From Helicobacter acinonychis (GTDB taxonomy: Bacteria; Campylobacterota; Campylobacteria; Campylobacterales; Helicobacteraceae), in assembly GCF_900461455.1 (NCBI RefSeq), contig NZ_UGIA01000001.1, forward strand, positions 1,451,565-1,515,564: 64,000 nt of DNA, in the 5' to 3' direction. The translations under genes were made by a program, and so were the position numbers. Positions 34,473 to 43,495 of the stretch are shown piece after piece; the stretch's first letter is position 1; each line of letters begins with the position of its first letter. The notes under the pieces were generated by a model that saw only the letters and a list, made by a program, of their open reading frames with translations, had not been told where the DNA came from and did no database searches.

Positions 34473-36539
34473 ATGGATTTTATCACCATCAATTCTATTA
34501 ACAAAACCGAAGAATTCGCCCTCAAACAAGTGGCCAAGCAAGCCACTAGCTCTCTTTTATACCGATTAGGAAAAACCATCATTTTAGCGAGCGTGTGCGT
34601 AGAAAGAGAGCTTGTGAGCGAAGATTTTTTGCCTTTAGTGGTGCAGTTTTTAGAAAAATCTTATGCTGCCGGTAAGATTCCTGGCGGTTTTGTTAAACGA
34701 GAAGGCAGAGCGCAAGATTTTGAAATCTTAACTTCCAGGCTCATAGATAGGACTTTACGCCCTTTATTCCCTAAAGACTACCGCTACCCCACGCAAATCA
34801 CTTTAATGGTTTTAAGTCATGATATTGAAAATGACTTGCAAGTCTCTGCTTTAAATGCCGCTTCAGCCGCTCTTTTTTTAGCCCATGCAGCTCCTTTTAA
34901 AAGCGTGAGCGCTTGTAGGATCGCTAGGATTGATAACGAATTTATTATCAACCCAAGCACAAGCCTTTTGAATCAATCCAGTTTGGACTTATTCGTGTCC
35001 GGCACTAAAGAGAGTTTGAACATGATAGAAATGCGCTCTTTGGGGCAAAAATTAAACGCTTTAGAAGAGCCTTTAATGCTAGAAGCTTTAGAATTAGCCC
35101 AAAAAAGTTTAAAAGAAACTTGCACGCTTTATGAAGAAACTTTCACGCCCCATCAAAACGCGCTTCTTTTTAAAGAGAGCCAAGGAATAGTCTTTAATGA
35201 AAGGCTATTAGATTTATTAAAAAATCAGTATTTTAATGAAATCATTAAGGGTATTGAAAGCTCTGCTTTGAGCGAGCGAGAAAATGTTTTCAATGAAATT
35301 GCCAGAAAAATCAGTGAAGCCCACTCAGAATTTAATTTAGAAGAAATTGAATTGTCTTTAGAAAAAGTGAAAAAAACCGAGATTAGGCGCATGATTATTA
35401 GGGATAAAATCCGCCCAGACAAACGCGCGTTAGAAGAAGTTAGACCCATTTCTATAGAGAGCAATTTGCTCCCTATGGCGCATAGCTCTATTTTATTCAC
35501 TAGGGGGCAGACTCAAAGCTTGGTCGTAGGGGTTTTAGGCACGGATAATGACGCTCAAACCCATGAAAGTTTGGAGCATAAAGCCCCTATAAAAGAACGC
35601 TTCATGTTCCATTATAATTTCCCTCCTTTTTGCGTGGGTGAAGCGAGTTCTATTGGCGCAACTTCAAGGCGTGAATTAGGGCATGGGAATTTGGCCAAAA
35701 GAGCCTTAGAAACAAGCATTAAAAATAAAGATCAGGTGATACGATTGGTTTCTGAGATTTTAGAAAGCAATGGATCAAGCTCAATGGCGAGCGTGTGTGC
35801 AGGCTCTTTAGCCCTTTATGCAAGCGGTGTAGAAATCCATGATTTAGTCGCTGGGGTGGCTATGGGCATGGTGAGTGAAGGGCAAGATTACGCCATTTTA
35901 AGCGATATTAGCGGATTAGAAGATGCAGAAGGCGATATGGACTTTAAGATTGCTGGGAATTTAGAAGGCATTACAGCCATGCAAATGGATACCAAAATGA
36001 GCGGTATTCAATTAGAAATCTTATACCAAACCTTACTCCAGGCTAAAAGGGTGCGAGAACATATTTTAAAAATCATGCATGAAGCGAAAGAAAAGATTGT
36101 GATCAATTTTTCTCATTTGCCCACAACTGAAATTTTTAATGTCGCACCGGATAAAATTATAGAAATTATCGGTCAAGGGGGGCGTGTGATTAGAGAAATA
36201 GTAGAAAAGTTTGAAGTTAAAATTGATTTGAATAAACCGAGCGGTGAAGTGAAAATCATGGGGAATAAAGAGCGTGTTTTAAAAACTAAAGAATTTATTT
36301 TAAATTATTTGCATTCTTTAGATCAAGAATTAGAGCAATACGCTATTGATGAGGTGCTAGAAGCTCAAGTGAAACGAATCGTGGATTTTGGGGCGTTTTT
36401 GAGCCTACCTAAGGGGGGTGAAGGCTTGTTGAGAAAGCAACACATGGAGAGGTGTCAAGTGGCTTTAAAAGAAGGCGATAGCATTCGGTGTAGGGTGATT
36501 AGCTTCAATAAGGGTAAAATCGCCTTGGATTTGGCTTAA
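34473..36539 (+). CDS. pnp: Polynucleotide phosphorylase
   Basis: PNPase is a 3'-5' phosphorolytic exoribonuclease of RNA turnover. The 688 residues show two RNase PH domains (about 10-220 and 310-530; F-V-K-R-E-G-R-A in the first, G-E-A-S-S-I-G-A-T-S-R-R-E-L-G-H-G in the second), with the catalytic D-I-S-G-L-E-D-A-E-G-D-M-D-F-K. A KH domain (I-I-G-Q-G-G-R-V-I-R-E near 568) and a C-terminal S1 domain (V-D-F-G-A-F-L-S-L near 634) follow. The protein stops soon after S1, as usual in Helicobacter. It is coupled to the upstream PRTase-like gene. Confidence 0.95.
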   Translation: MDFITINSINKTEEFALKQVAKQATSSLLYRLGKTIILASVCVERELVSEDFLPLVVQFLEKSYAAGKIPGGFVKREGRAQDFEILTSRLIDRTLRPLFPKDYRYPTQITLMVLSHDIENDLQVSALNAASAALFLAHAAPFKSVSACRIARIDNEFIINPSTSLLNQSSLDLFVSGTKESLNMIEMRSLGQKLNALEEPLMLEALELAQKSLKETCTLYEETFTPHQNALLFKESQGIVFNERLLDLLKNQYFNEIIKGIESSALSERENVFNEIARKISEAHSEFNLEEIELSLEKVKKTEIRRMIIRDKIRPDKRALEEVRPISIESNLLPMAHSSILFTRGQTQSLVVGVLGTDNDAQTHESLEHKAPIKERFMFHYNFPPFCVGEASSIGATSRRELGHGNLAKRALETSIKNKDQVIRLVSEILESNGSSSMASVCAGSLALYASGVEIHDLVAGVAMGMVSEGQDYAILSDISGLEDAEGDMDFKIAGNLEGITAMQMDTKMSGIQLEILYQTLLQAKRVREHILKIMHEAKEKIVINFSHLPTTEIFNVAPDKIIEIIGQGGRVIREIVEKFEVKIDLNKPSGEVKIMGNKERVLKTKEFILNYLHSLDQELEQYAIDEVLEAQVKRIVDFGAFLSLPKGGEGLLRKQHMERCQVALKEGDSIRCRVISFNKGKIALDLA

Positions 36540-36670
36540 AATTTAAAAAAGCGTTTTTAAAAGAGATTTTAAGCTAGTTTGTATTAAAATGAATTTCTGC
36601 TTGTGTTTTTGAAAGTAGAGGAACGATTCGAAATAAAAATCAAGCTTAATCTTTGAAACGGAGTGCGAGA

Positions 36671-36988
36671 ATGAAATTTTTAGCGTTATTTTTTCTAGCT
36701 TTAGTGGGCGTTGCTTTTGCTTATGATGGTGGAATGGATGGGATGGATATGATTAAATCTTATTCTATCTTAGGAGCGATGATTGGTCTAGGGATTGCCG
36801 CTTTTGGTGGGGCGATCGGTATGGGGAATGCAGCCGCAGCGACCATTACAGGCACAGCGAGAAACCCAGGAGTGGGCGGTAAATTGCTCACAACCATGTT
36901 TGTGGCTATGGCGATGATTGAAGCGCAAGTGATTTATACTTTAGTCTTTGCTATTATCGCTATTTATAGTAACCCATTCTTGAGTTAA
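36671..36988 (+). CDS. atpE: ATP synthase F0 subunit c
   Basis: The proteolipid that forms the rotor ring of the F0 motor. I choose the ATG at 36671 (M-K-F-L-A-L-F-F-L-A-L-V-G-V-A-F-A) because it gives the family N-terminus; 105 residues is longer than E. coli subunit c (79) owing to a cleavable-looking signal sequence. The two-helix hairpin contains G-A-I-G-M-G-N-A-A-A-A and the ion-binding carboxylate Glu84 in A-M-I-E-A-Q. It stands apart from the other atp genes, as known for Helicobacter. Confidence 0.93.
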   Translation: MKFLALFFLALVGVAFAYDGGMDGMDMIKSYSILGAMIGLGIAAFGGAIGMGNAAAATITGTARNPGVGGKLLTTMFVAMAMIEAQVIYTLVFAIIAIYSNPFLS

Positions 36989-37032
36989 GGGTTTTGGTGA
37001 GCTAAGTTATTGCTTAAAAAGCATGATTTAGC

Positions 37033-37038
37033 TATAAT
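37033..37038 (+). promoter_or_regulatory. -10 box of the first tRNA-Leu
   Basis: TATAAT in TTAGCTATAATATC, 33 bases before the tRNA 5' end. Confidence 0.6.
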
Positions 37039-37071
37039 ATCTTCTCATTTTAAATTTTTTTTAAATTTTTA

Positions 37072-37158
37072 GCATTGGTGGTGGAATTGGTAGACACGCC
37101 ATCTTGAGGGGGTGGTGGGAGCAATCTCGTGCGAGTTCGAGTCTCGCCCAGTGCACCA
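37072..37158 (+). tRNA. tRNA-Leu (GAG)
   Basis: 87 nt including encoded CCA. The acceptor GCATTGG pairs with CCAGTGC. The anticodon loop is TTGAGGG, anticodon GAG, with a long variable arm as in class II tRNAs. T-arm GTTCGAG is present. Confidence 0.93.
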
Positions 37159-37184
37159 TTAAGTTTTTTTAAGGAATAGGTGGG

Positions 37185-37190
37185 TATAAT
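37185..37190 (+). promoter_or_regulatory. -10 box of the second tRNA-Leu
   Basis: TATAAT in GGGTATAATCTC between the two tRNA genes, so the second may have its own promoter. Confidence 0.55.
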
Positions 37191-37211
37191 CTCACTCTTG
37201 CTTTATGATAC

Positions 37212-37298
37212 GCCGAAGTGGTGGAATTGGTAGACACGCTAGACTCAAAATCTGGTGGGAGCAATCTCGTGTCGGTTCGAGTCCGACCTTCGGCACCA
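37212..37298 (+). tRNA. tRNA-Leu (CAA)
   Basis: 87 nt with encoded CCA. The acceptor GCCGAAG pairs with CTTCGGC. The anticodon loop is CTCAAAA, anticodon CAA. The long variable arm and GTTCGAG T-loop are present. Confidence 0.93.
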
Positions 37299-37502
37299 TT
37301 ACCAATGATCTTTTCTAATCTGCTTCTTTTTTTGTTTTAAAAAGTTCTGTTCTAATAGAGTGTTGTCAAATTTAAAAAATACCTTGTGATCATTTTTTAT
37401 TACCAATACCCAAAACAAATCCAAATATTCCAATGATGACAAAAATAATCGCTTAAATAAGATAAAATGAAACCAAATAAACCTATAAGAAAGGGAAAGT
37501 TA

Positions 37503-38171
37503 ATGGCGCTTGAAGTGGTTCTATGGGATTTTGATGGCGTGATTTTTGATAGCATGCATTTAAAATATGAAGGATTTAAGGCGTTGTTCCAAAAGCATGG
37601 AAACGATGATAAAGAGAGTTTGAATCAATTTGAAGTTTATCATTATCAAAGTGGGGGGATTTCAAGGAATGAAAAGATCCAATACTTTTATAACGAGATT
37701 TTAAAAACCTCTATTACTCAAGAAGAAGTGGAACGATTAGCCCTAGAGTTTGGCGCTATTATAGAGCAAAAGCTTTTTGATAGGGGGCATTTGAATAGTG
37801 AAGTGATGGCGTTTATTGATAAGCACTATCAAAATTATACTTTTCATATCGCTTCAGCGGCCTTGCATAGTGAATTACAAGTGTTGTGTGAGTTTTTAGG
37901 GATTGTTGAGTATTTTAAGAGTATTGAAGGGAGTCCGCCCCATAAACCTAAAATCATTGATAATATCATTCAAGAATACGCCTATAACCCAAGCCGCATG
38001 CTAATGATAGGCGATAGCATCAATGACTATGAAAGCGCTAAAGCTAATGAAGTGGCGTTTTTAGGTTATAACAGCAAGGTTTTGAAAAATTTAGTGGGTC
38101 AAAATGGCTACCAAGGGAAGTATTTAGAGAGCTTTAAGGGGTTTGATTTGCAAAACCTTATAAAAGAGTGA
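37503..38171 (+). CDS. HAD-superfamily phosphatase
   Basis: A cytosolic HAD hydrolase of 222 residues using the ATG at 37503 (M-A-L-E-V-V-L-W-D-F-D-G-V-I-F-D-S). Motif I D-F-D-G-V holds the nucleophile Asp9 and Asp11. Motif II is the serine in H-I-A-S-A, motif III the lysine in H-K-P-K, and motif IV is G-D-S-I-N-D-Y. An alpha-helical cap follows motif I, so it is a type I cap phosphoglycolate-phosphatase-like member. The substrate is not evident. In remembered reference strains this gene lies beside the cysE-iceA-hpyIM block, which is not present here. Confidence 0.82.
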   Translation: MALEVVLWDFDGVIFDSMHLKYEGFKALFQKHGNDDKESLNQFEVYHYQSGGISRNEKIQYFYNEILKTSITQEEVERLALEFGAIIEQKLFDRGHLNSEVMAFIDKHYQNYTFHIASAALHSELQVLCEFLGIVEYFKSIEGSPPHKPKIIDNIIQEYAYNPSRMLMIGDSINDYESAKANEVAFLGYNSKVLKNLVGQNGYQGKYLESFKGFDLQNLIKE

Positions 38172-38177
38172 AGCTAA

Positions 38178-39914
38178 TCAGCCAAGTTGTTCTTTGTGCT
38201 TGCTCATATCAATGATGACTTCACAGCGTTCAATCGTGCTTAAGCGGTGGGCGATAACAATTAGGGTTTTATTTTTGGCGATTTGATAGATTTCATCCAT
38301 GATTTTACCCTCAGTTTCATTGTCTAGGGCCGAAGTGGCTTCATCTAAAACCAAAATTTCAGGGTTATCGTATAAGGCTCTTGCGATGCCTATGCGTTGT
38401 TTTTGACCACCGCTAAGCTTAGTGCCCCCTTCACCCACCTGGGTTTTAAGCCCCTCATGCTCGCGTAAAAAATCATAAATGTGAGCCATTTTACACACTT
38501 TAATCAAGCGTTTTTCATCTATAGCGCTCCCAAAAGCGATATTATCCCCCACAGTGCCATCAAAAAGGTAAATATTTTGGGGGATATAGCCTATTTTTTT
38601 ACGCCATGATCGTATATTTTCTTTGGTTAAAAGGGTGTTGTCAATGAAAATTTCCCCACTTTTAGGGTAGGTAATCCCCATAATAATATCTGCTAGTGTG
38701 GATTTTCCGCACCCACTATGGCCTATAAGAGCGATTTTTTGACCTTTTTGAATGGTGAGGTTAAAATTTTTTAAAACTGGGTGTTTTGATTTATAGGCGA
38801 AGGAAATGTTTTGGAGAGTGACTTTGTCATTAAAGTTTAAAGGGGCTAAATCCTCTTCAATAATGGTCTTAGAAAGGCTTTTGAAAACAACATTTGTCGC
38901 AAGCTGGTTGTAAGCGATTTCATTGTAATAGTTGATCACGCCAGTTACAGAAGGGAGTATGCGATAAAGGGCTAAAGCATACATAGAAATAGTAGGGAGC
39001 ACCATTTTAGCTTCGCCGTATTTGAATAAAATGTAAGCGACCGCTAAAATCAACAAACTAAAACCCACGGTTTCTATTGAATACTTGGGGACTACCTGCA
39101 AGGTGGAGTAAATAATCTCAATATCATGAGCTTTACGGCTATTTTCCCCAAAGAGTTTGTGGGCTTCTTCATGATTGTCTTTGAGTTTAGTGATCTTGAA
39201 ATTGCTGAAAAATTTGGAAAAGACTTTGAGCGTTTGCGCTTTGGATTTGGCGGCCATTTCACCTTTTTTTTTGATAAGGACGGTGACTTTTTTGACAATA
39301 AGAAAAATTTGTAAAGCGAGAATTAGGGTAAAAACAAGCGTTATTTTCCAGTTAGTCAATATGAGCGTAGAGTAGAAAAAAATAATCACGGTTATTTCGG
39401 TCAATAAGCTTAAAAAAGCGTTAAAGCTCGCAAACATGCCTTCTGCTTTATTGTTGATAATATCCCTTAAGGAATCCAAATTATGGTTAAGGTGGGAGAG
39501 GTAGTTGCTTTTAATGTGTTGCAAAAAAAGCTGTTGCTTGATTTGATAAGTTTTTTTATTTGAAAAACGCCCTTTTAAATAGGTGAAAGACACCCCATAA
39601 AACATCCTAAACAAATAAATCCCTACCAAGCAAAAACTAAAGAAATACATAAGACGAATGGGAGATGAAAAATGGAAAAAATCATAGACCATTTTCCAAT
39701 CTTTATCATCTAAAGCTCTGCTAGGATCAGAAGCGAGAGTGATAAAAGGCATAAGGAGTGTAAGAGACATCACTTCCACAAAAGAAGAGAAAACAGCCAT
39801 CAACACAAGCAGGAAAAAAACCATTTTTTCCTTGAAAGTGATGAGCATATAGATTTGCTTTAAAGAACGCAAAAAGTATTTAAAAGTAGGAATTTTATGT
39901 TTTTTTTTCGCCAT
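38178..39914 (-). CDS. ABC exporter, fused membrane and ATPase domains (MsbA-like)
   Basis: A 578-residue half-transporter working as a homodimer in the inner membrane. The membrane domain (about 30-320) has six helices, beginning with E-K-M-V-F-F-L-L-V-L-M-A-V-F-S-S-F. The ATPase domain shows Walker A G-H-S-G-C-G-K-S-T (about 393-401), signature L-S-G-G-Q-K-Q-R and Walker B I-L-V-L-D-E-A-T-S-A-L-D, then the H-loop I-A-H-R-L-S-T. It is sometimes labelled multidrug resistance protein HetA in Helicobacter. Lipid or glycan export is as likely as drug export. The C-terminus is short. Transcribed against the HAD gene. Confidence 0.85.
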   Translation of the reverse strand: MAKKKHKIPTFKYFLRSLKQIYMLITFKEKMVFFLLVLMAVFSSFVEVMSLTLLMPFITLASDPSRALDDKDWKMVYDFFHFSSPIRLMYFFSFCLVGIYLFRMFYGVSFTYLKGRFSNKKTYQIKQQLFLQHIKSNYLSHLNHNLDSLRDIINNKAEGMFASFNAFLSLLTEITVIIFFYSTLILTNWKITLVFTLILALQIFLIVKKVTVLIKKKGEMAAKSKAQTLKVFSKFFSNFKITKLKDNHEEAHKLFGENSRKAHDIEIIYSTLQVVPKYSIETVGFSLLILAVAYILFKYGEAKMVLPTISMYALALYRILPSVTGVINYYNEIAYNQLATNVVFKSLSKTIIEEDLAPLNFNDKVTLQNISFAYKSKHPVLKNFNLTIQKGQKIALIGHSGCGKSTLADIIMGITYPKSGEIFIDNTLLTKENIRSWRKKIGYIPQNIYLFDGTVGDNIAFGSAIDEKRLIKVCKMAHIYDFLREHEGLKTQVGEGGTKLSGGQKQRIGIARALYDNPEILVLDEATSALDNETEGKIMDEIYQIAKNKTLIVIAHRLSTIERCEVIIDMSKHKEQLG

Positions 39915-40051
39915 AATTTAAGTGTCCATTAATTTTTATTATGCAATAAGCTTTTTGAACTATGTTAAGCCACATTAAGTTAGATTATAGCTAAAATTTT
40001 AACCATGCCTTGCGTTATTATAAAAATGATTGATCCTTTTAGCCCTATTTC

Positions 40052-40081
40052 TTGACAAGTTAAGCATAAAACTGCTATAAT
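40052..40081 (+). promoter_or_regulatory. Promoter of the tRNA-tuf cluster
   Basis: TTGACA at 40052-40057 and TATAAT at 40076-40081, separated by 18 bases: the best housekeeping promoter in the window. It precedes tRNA-Thr by about 28 bases. Confidence 0.85.
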
Positions 40082-40109
40082 CCCAAGTCTTTGATTTATT
40101 TAATTTATT

Positions 40110-40185
40110 GCTGGCTTAGCTCAGTTGGTAGAGCAGCTGCCTTGTAAGCAGCAGGTCGGGGGTTCAAGTCCCTTAGCCAGCTCCA
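40110..40185 (+). tRNA. tRNA-Thr (TGT)
   Basis: 76 nt with encoded CCA. The acceptor GCTGGCT pairs with AGCCAGC; the anticodon loop CTTGTAA gives anticodon TGT. Confidence 0.94.
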
Positions 40186-40212
40186 GTTAAAATGTTATTT
40201 TGCAAATTTTTT

Positions 40213-40297
<85 letters not shown>

Positions 40298-40313
40298 TCG
40301 TTTGTTTTTAGGT

Positions 40314-40390
40314 GCGGGAATAGCTCAGTTGGCTAGAGCATCAGCCTTCCAAGCTGAGGGTCGCGGGTTCGAGCCCCGTTTCCCGCTCCA
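40314..40390 (+). tRNA. tRNA-Gly (TCC)
   Basis: 77 nt with encoded CCA. The acceptor GCGGGAA pairs with TTCCCGC; the loop CTTCCAA gives anticodon TCC. Confidence 0.94.
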
Positions 40391-40420
40391 GTTTTAGGGC
40401 AATGTCTTGATTTTTGAGAC

Positions 40421-40495
<75 letters not shown>

Positions 40496-40520
40496 GTTTT
40501 ATAATCTCTTGAATGGCGAT

Positions 40521-40540
40521 AAGACAAAAATGTCTTAAAA
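40521..40540 (+). terminator. Weak hairpin between tRNA-Thr and tuf
   Basis: AAGACA / TGTCTT with an AAAA loop, followed by AAAATTTG. Possible partial terminator or processing site between the tRNA and tuf transcripts. Confidence 0.4.
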
Positions 40541-40587
40541 TTTGTGGTAACATTGACAATATTCAGGCATATAAGGATTTTGTTTAG

Positions 40588-40593
40588 TATAAT
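40588..40593 (+). promoter_or_regulatory. -10 box upstream of tuf
   Basis: TATAAT in TTTAGTATAATTCG, giving a leader of about 30 nt before the tuf ATG at 40630. tuf can therefore be expressed independently of the tRNAs. Confidence 0.65.
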
Positions 40594-40629
40594 TCGAAAA
40601 TCCATTTCAAAAATTAAGGAGAAATACAA

Positions 40630-41829
40630 ATGGCAAAAGAAAAGTTTAACAGAACTAAGCCACATGTTAATATTGGGACCATTGGGCATGTAGACCATGG
40701 TAAAACAACTTTGAGTGCAGCGATCTCAGCGGTGCTTTCTTTGAAAGGTCTTGCAGAAATGAAAGACTATGACAATATTGATAACGCCCCTGAAGAAAAA
40801 GAAAGAGGGATCACTATTGCTACTTCTCATATTGAATATGAGACTGAAAATAGGCACTATGCACATGTGGATTGCCCAGGGCACGCCGACTATGTGAAAA
40901 ACATGATTACAGGTGCGGCACAAATGGATGGAGCGATTTTAGTTGTTTCTGCAGCTGATGGTCCTATGCCTCAAACTAGAGAGCATATCTTATTGTCTCG
41001 TCAAGTAGGCGTCCCTCACATCGTTGTTTTCTTAAACAAACAAGACATGGTAGATGACCAAGAATTGTTAGAGCTTGTAGAAGTGGAAGTGCGTGAGTTA
41101 TTGAGTGCGTATGAATTCCCTGGTGATGATACTCCTATTGTAGCGGGTTCAGCTTTGAAAGCGTTAGAAGAAGCAAAAGCGGGTAGCGTAGGTGAATGGG
41201 GCGAAAAAGTGCTCAAACTCATGGCTGAAGTGGATGCGTATATCCCTACTCCGGTGAGGGACACTGAAAAAAGTTTCTTAATGCCGGTTGAAGATGTGTT
41301 TTCTATTGCAGGTAGGGGAACTGTGGTTACAGGTAGGATTGAAAGAGGCATGGTGAAAGTAGGCGATGAAGTGGAAATCGTTGGTATCAGAGCCACACAA
41401 AAAACAACCGTAACCGGCGTGGAAATGTTTAGAAAAGAACTAGACAAAGGTGAAGCAGGCGATAATGTGGGCGTGCTTTTGAGAGGAACTAAAAAAGAAG
41501 AAGTAGAGCGTGGTATGGTTTTGTGTAAGCCAGGTTCCATCACTCCGCACAAGAAATTTGAAGGGGAAATTTATGTCCTTTCTAAAGAAGAAGGTGGGAG
41601 GCACACTCCATTCTTCACTAACTATCGTCCGCAATTCTATGTGCGCACGACTGATGTGACTGGATCGATCACCCTTCCTGAAGGCGTAGAAATGGTTATG
41701 CCTGGCGATAATGTGAAAATCACCGTAGAATTGATCAACTCTATTGCGTTAGAGTTAGGGACAAAATTTGCGATCCGTGAAGGCGGTAGAACCGTTGGTG
41801 CTGGTGTTGTGAGCAATATTATTGAATAA
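40630..41829 (+). CDS. tuf: Elongation factor Tu
   Basis: EF-Tu delivers aminoacyl-tRNA to the ribosome. At 399 residues it has all GTPase motifs: G-H-V-D-H-G-K-T (19-26), the effector-region R-G-I-T, D-C-P-G-H (about 84-88), N-K-Q-D near 139 and S-A-L-K. It is the single tuf copy in the window. Its sequence differs at several places from the H. pylori EF-Tu I remember (for example [26 protein letters not shown]), more than expected between strains for such a conserved protein. A strong ribosome binding site AAGGAG precedes it. Confidence 0.97.
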   Translation: MAKEKFNRTKPHVNIGTIGHVDHGKTTLSAAISAVLSLKGLAEMKDYDNIDNAPEEKERGITIATSHIEYETENRHYAHVDCPGHADYVKNMITGAAQMDGAILVVSAADGPMPQTREHILLSRQVGVPHIVVFLNKQDMVDDQELLELVEVEVRELLSAYEFPGDDTPIVAGSALKALEEAKAGSVGEWGEKVLKLMAEVDAYIPTPVRDTEKSFLMPVEDVFSIAGRGTVVTGRIERGMVKVGDEVEIVGIRATQKTTVTGVEMFRKELDKGEAGDNVGVLLRGTKKEEVERGMVLCKPGSITPHKKFEGEIYVLSKEEGGRHTPFFTNYRPQFYVRTTDVTGSITLPEGVEMVMPGDNVKITVELINSIALELGTKFAIREGGRTVGAGVVSNIIE

Positions 41830-41865
41830 TATTAGCAAAAAGAGTTACCATAAAAAAGGGTCGTT

Positions 41866-42024
41866 ATGAAAGTTAAAATAGGATTGAAGTGTTCTGATTG
41901 TGAAGACATCAATTACAGCACAACTAAGAATGCTAAAACTAACACTGAAAAGCTGGAGCTTAACAAGTTCTGTCCAAGAGAAAACAAGCATACTATTCAT
42001 AAAGAAATCAAATTGAAGAGCTAG
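41866..42024 (+). CDS. rpmG: 50S ribosomal protein L33
   Basis: A 52-residue protein of the large subunit located between tuf and tRNA-Trp. The sequence reads [14 protein letters not shown], then [16 protein letters not shown] at the C-terminus, diagnostic of L33. Only three of the four zinc-ribbon cysteines remain: the second pair has C-P-R-E instead of C-P-R-C, so it is probably a zinc-independent or intermediate form. Confidence 0.93.
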   Translation: MKVKIGLKCSDCEDINYSTTKNAKTNTEKLELNKFCPRENKHTIHKEIKLKS

Positions 42025-42064
42025 TTCTTTCTTTGGTGTTGCGATTTTAAAGGGAGGGGAGGTT

Positions 42065-42140
42065 AGGTCAGTAGCTCCAATGGTAGAGCACCGGTCTCCA
42101 AAACCGATTGTTGGGGGTTCGAGTCCCTCCTGACCTGCCA
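42065..42140 (+). tRNA. tRNA-Trp (CCA)
   Basis: 76 nt with encoded CCA. The acceptor AGGTCAG pairs with CTGACCT; the anticodon loop TCTCCAAAA gives anticodon CCA. It lies between rpmG and secE, the usual place in this group. Confidence 0.94.
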
Positions 42141-42267
42141 TTCTTCATCCATCATTTTTTGTTCCAACAGATTTTTTAAGTTTTTTAATTTTAGTTTAAG
42201 CTATTTTGGATAGAATCGAAAGTTCATTTTAAATGCTTTGTGCATTAAGTAGGGGCGAAAAGAGACG

Positions 42268-42447
42268 ATGAATAAATGGTTCATGCAATACAAATTGACT
42301 AGAGAAGAGCTTTCTAAAGTAATATTTCCTATTAAAGAGCAGATACGCAACGCACTTGTTTCTGTTTTGGTGGTGGTGAGTGCTGTCACGCTGTTTTTAG
42401 CTTTGTTAGATTTTTCTCTAGGGGCTTTTGTCTCTAGTGTTTTATAA
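42268..42447 (+). CDS. secE: Preprotein translocase subunit SecE (single-helix form)
   Basis: A 59-residue SecE that clamps SecY in the inner membrane. The amphipathic N-terminus (M-N-K-W-F-M-Q-Y-K-L-T-R-E-E-L-S-K-V-I-F-P) with the conserved V-x-F-P-x-K/x-E pattern is followed by one membrane helix (A-L-V-S-V-L-V-V-V-S-A-V-T-L-F-L-A-L-L). The short, one-helix type is normal outside Enterobacteria. nusG follows, as in almost all bacteria. Confidence 0.92.
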   Translation: MNKWFMQYKLTREELSKVIFPIKEQIRNALVSVLVVVSAVTLFLALLDFSLGAFVSSVL

Positions 42448-42477
42448 GTTGGTGGCTTTAGATCAAGGAGAATGATA

Positions 42478-43005
42478 ATGGATTGGTATGCCATACAAAC
42501 TTATTCAGGGAGTGAGCAGTCTGTTAAGAAAGCGATTGAAAATTTAGCGAGTGACCACGATCTAAAAGATAGGATACAGGAAATTATTGTGCCTACTGAG
42601 GATATTATAGAGGTTTCTAAAAAAAGCAAGACAAAGGTAACGGAGCGTAGCCTTTATCCTGGGTATGTTTTTATTAAGGTGGATTTAGATACGGTTTTGT
42701 GGCATAAGATACAATCTTTGCCAAGAGTGAGCCGTTTTATTGGAGAAAACAAAAAACCAACCCCATTGAGTGAAGCGGACATTGGGCATATTTTAGAAAA
42801 AATGAACAACCGTGCAGCCCCCAAGCCAAAAATCTTTTTTGAGCAAGGGGAAGTGGTGCGCGTGGTGGAAGGTCCTTTTGCGAACTTCACTGCCACAGTG
42901 GAAGAGTATGATGTGGAGCACCGCAAACTCAAACTCAATATTTCTATTTTTGGTAGGAACACTCCAATAGAGATTTTGCATTCGCAAGTAGAAAAAATTA
43001 TATGA
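42478..43005 (+). CDS. nusG: Transcription termination/antitermination factor NusG
   Basis: NusG links RNA polymerase with Rho or the ribosome. I choose the second ATG (42478, M-D-W-Y-A-I-Q-T-Y-S-G-S-E) because AAGGAG sits seven bases upstream of it and only one base from the first ATG. The 175 residues comprise the NGN domain (about 1-115, with L-Y-P-G-Y-V-F-I near 60) and the C-terminal KOW domain (E-G-P-F-A-N-F-T near 128). Confidence 0.95.
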   Translation: MDWYAIQTYSGSEQSVKKAIENLASDHDLKDRIQEIIVPTEDIIEVSKKSKTKVTERSLYPGYVFIKVDLDTVLWHKIQSLPRVSRFIGENKKPTPLSEADIGHILEKMNNRAAPKPKIFFEQGEVVRVVEGPFANFTATVEEYDVEHRKLKLNISIFGRNTPIEILHSQVEKII

Positions 43006-43021
43006 CTTTTAAGGAGACAAT

Positions 43022-43447
43022 ATGGCTAAAAAAGTAGTCGGAGAAATCAAACTTCAAATCCCTGCCGGTAAAGCAAACCCTTCACCTCCTGTAGGACCAG
43101 CACTAGGTCAAAGAGGGGTCAATATCATGGAATTTTGCAAAGCTTTCAATGAAAGAACTAAAGACATGGGGAGTTTTAATATTCCGGTGATTATCACGGT
43201 TTATCAAGATAAGAGTTTCACTTTTATCACTAAAAAGCCTCCAGTAACGGATTTGATCAAAAAAGCTTCTGGGGTTGAAAAAGGTTCGGACAATCCGCTT
43301 AAAAATAAGGTTGCAAAGCTCACCCACAAGCAAGTGGAAGAAATCGCACAACTAAAAATGGAAGATTTAAACACGAGCACCATGGAAGCGGCTAAAAAAA
43401 TCGTTATGGGTAGCGCTAGGAGCATGGGTGTAGAGATTGTGGATTGA
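43022..43447 (+). CDS. rplK: 50S ribosomal protein L11
   Basis: L11 forms the base of the GTPase-associated stalk. 141 residues, with the N-terminal [19 protein letters not shown] signature and the C-terminal RNA-binding domain ([17 protein letters not shown]). It lies between nusG and rplA as usual. Confidence 0.96.
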   Translation: MAKKVVGEIKLQIPAGKANPSPPVGPALGQRGVNIMEFCKAFNERTKDMGSFNIPVIITVYQDKSFTFITKKPPVTDLIKKASGVEKGSDNPLKNKVAKLTHKQVEEIAQLKMEDLNTSTMEAAKKIVMGSARSMGVEIVD

Positions 43448-43495
43448 TCTTATTGGTTTTATTGGAATTGAAAGAAATTTTTAAGGATTAGAATC

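Noticed and set aside
37072..37298. Integration site at the tandem tRNA-Leu genes
   Set aside because: No integrase, no duplicated tRNA 3' end and no foreign-looking DNA beside them.
41016..41552. 178-residue ORF on the minus strand, serine/threonine rich
   Set aside because: Fully antisense to tuf; composition follows from the tuf codons.
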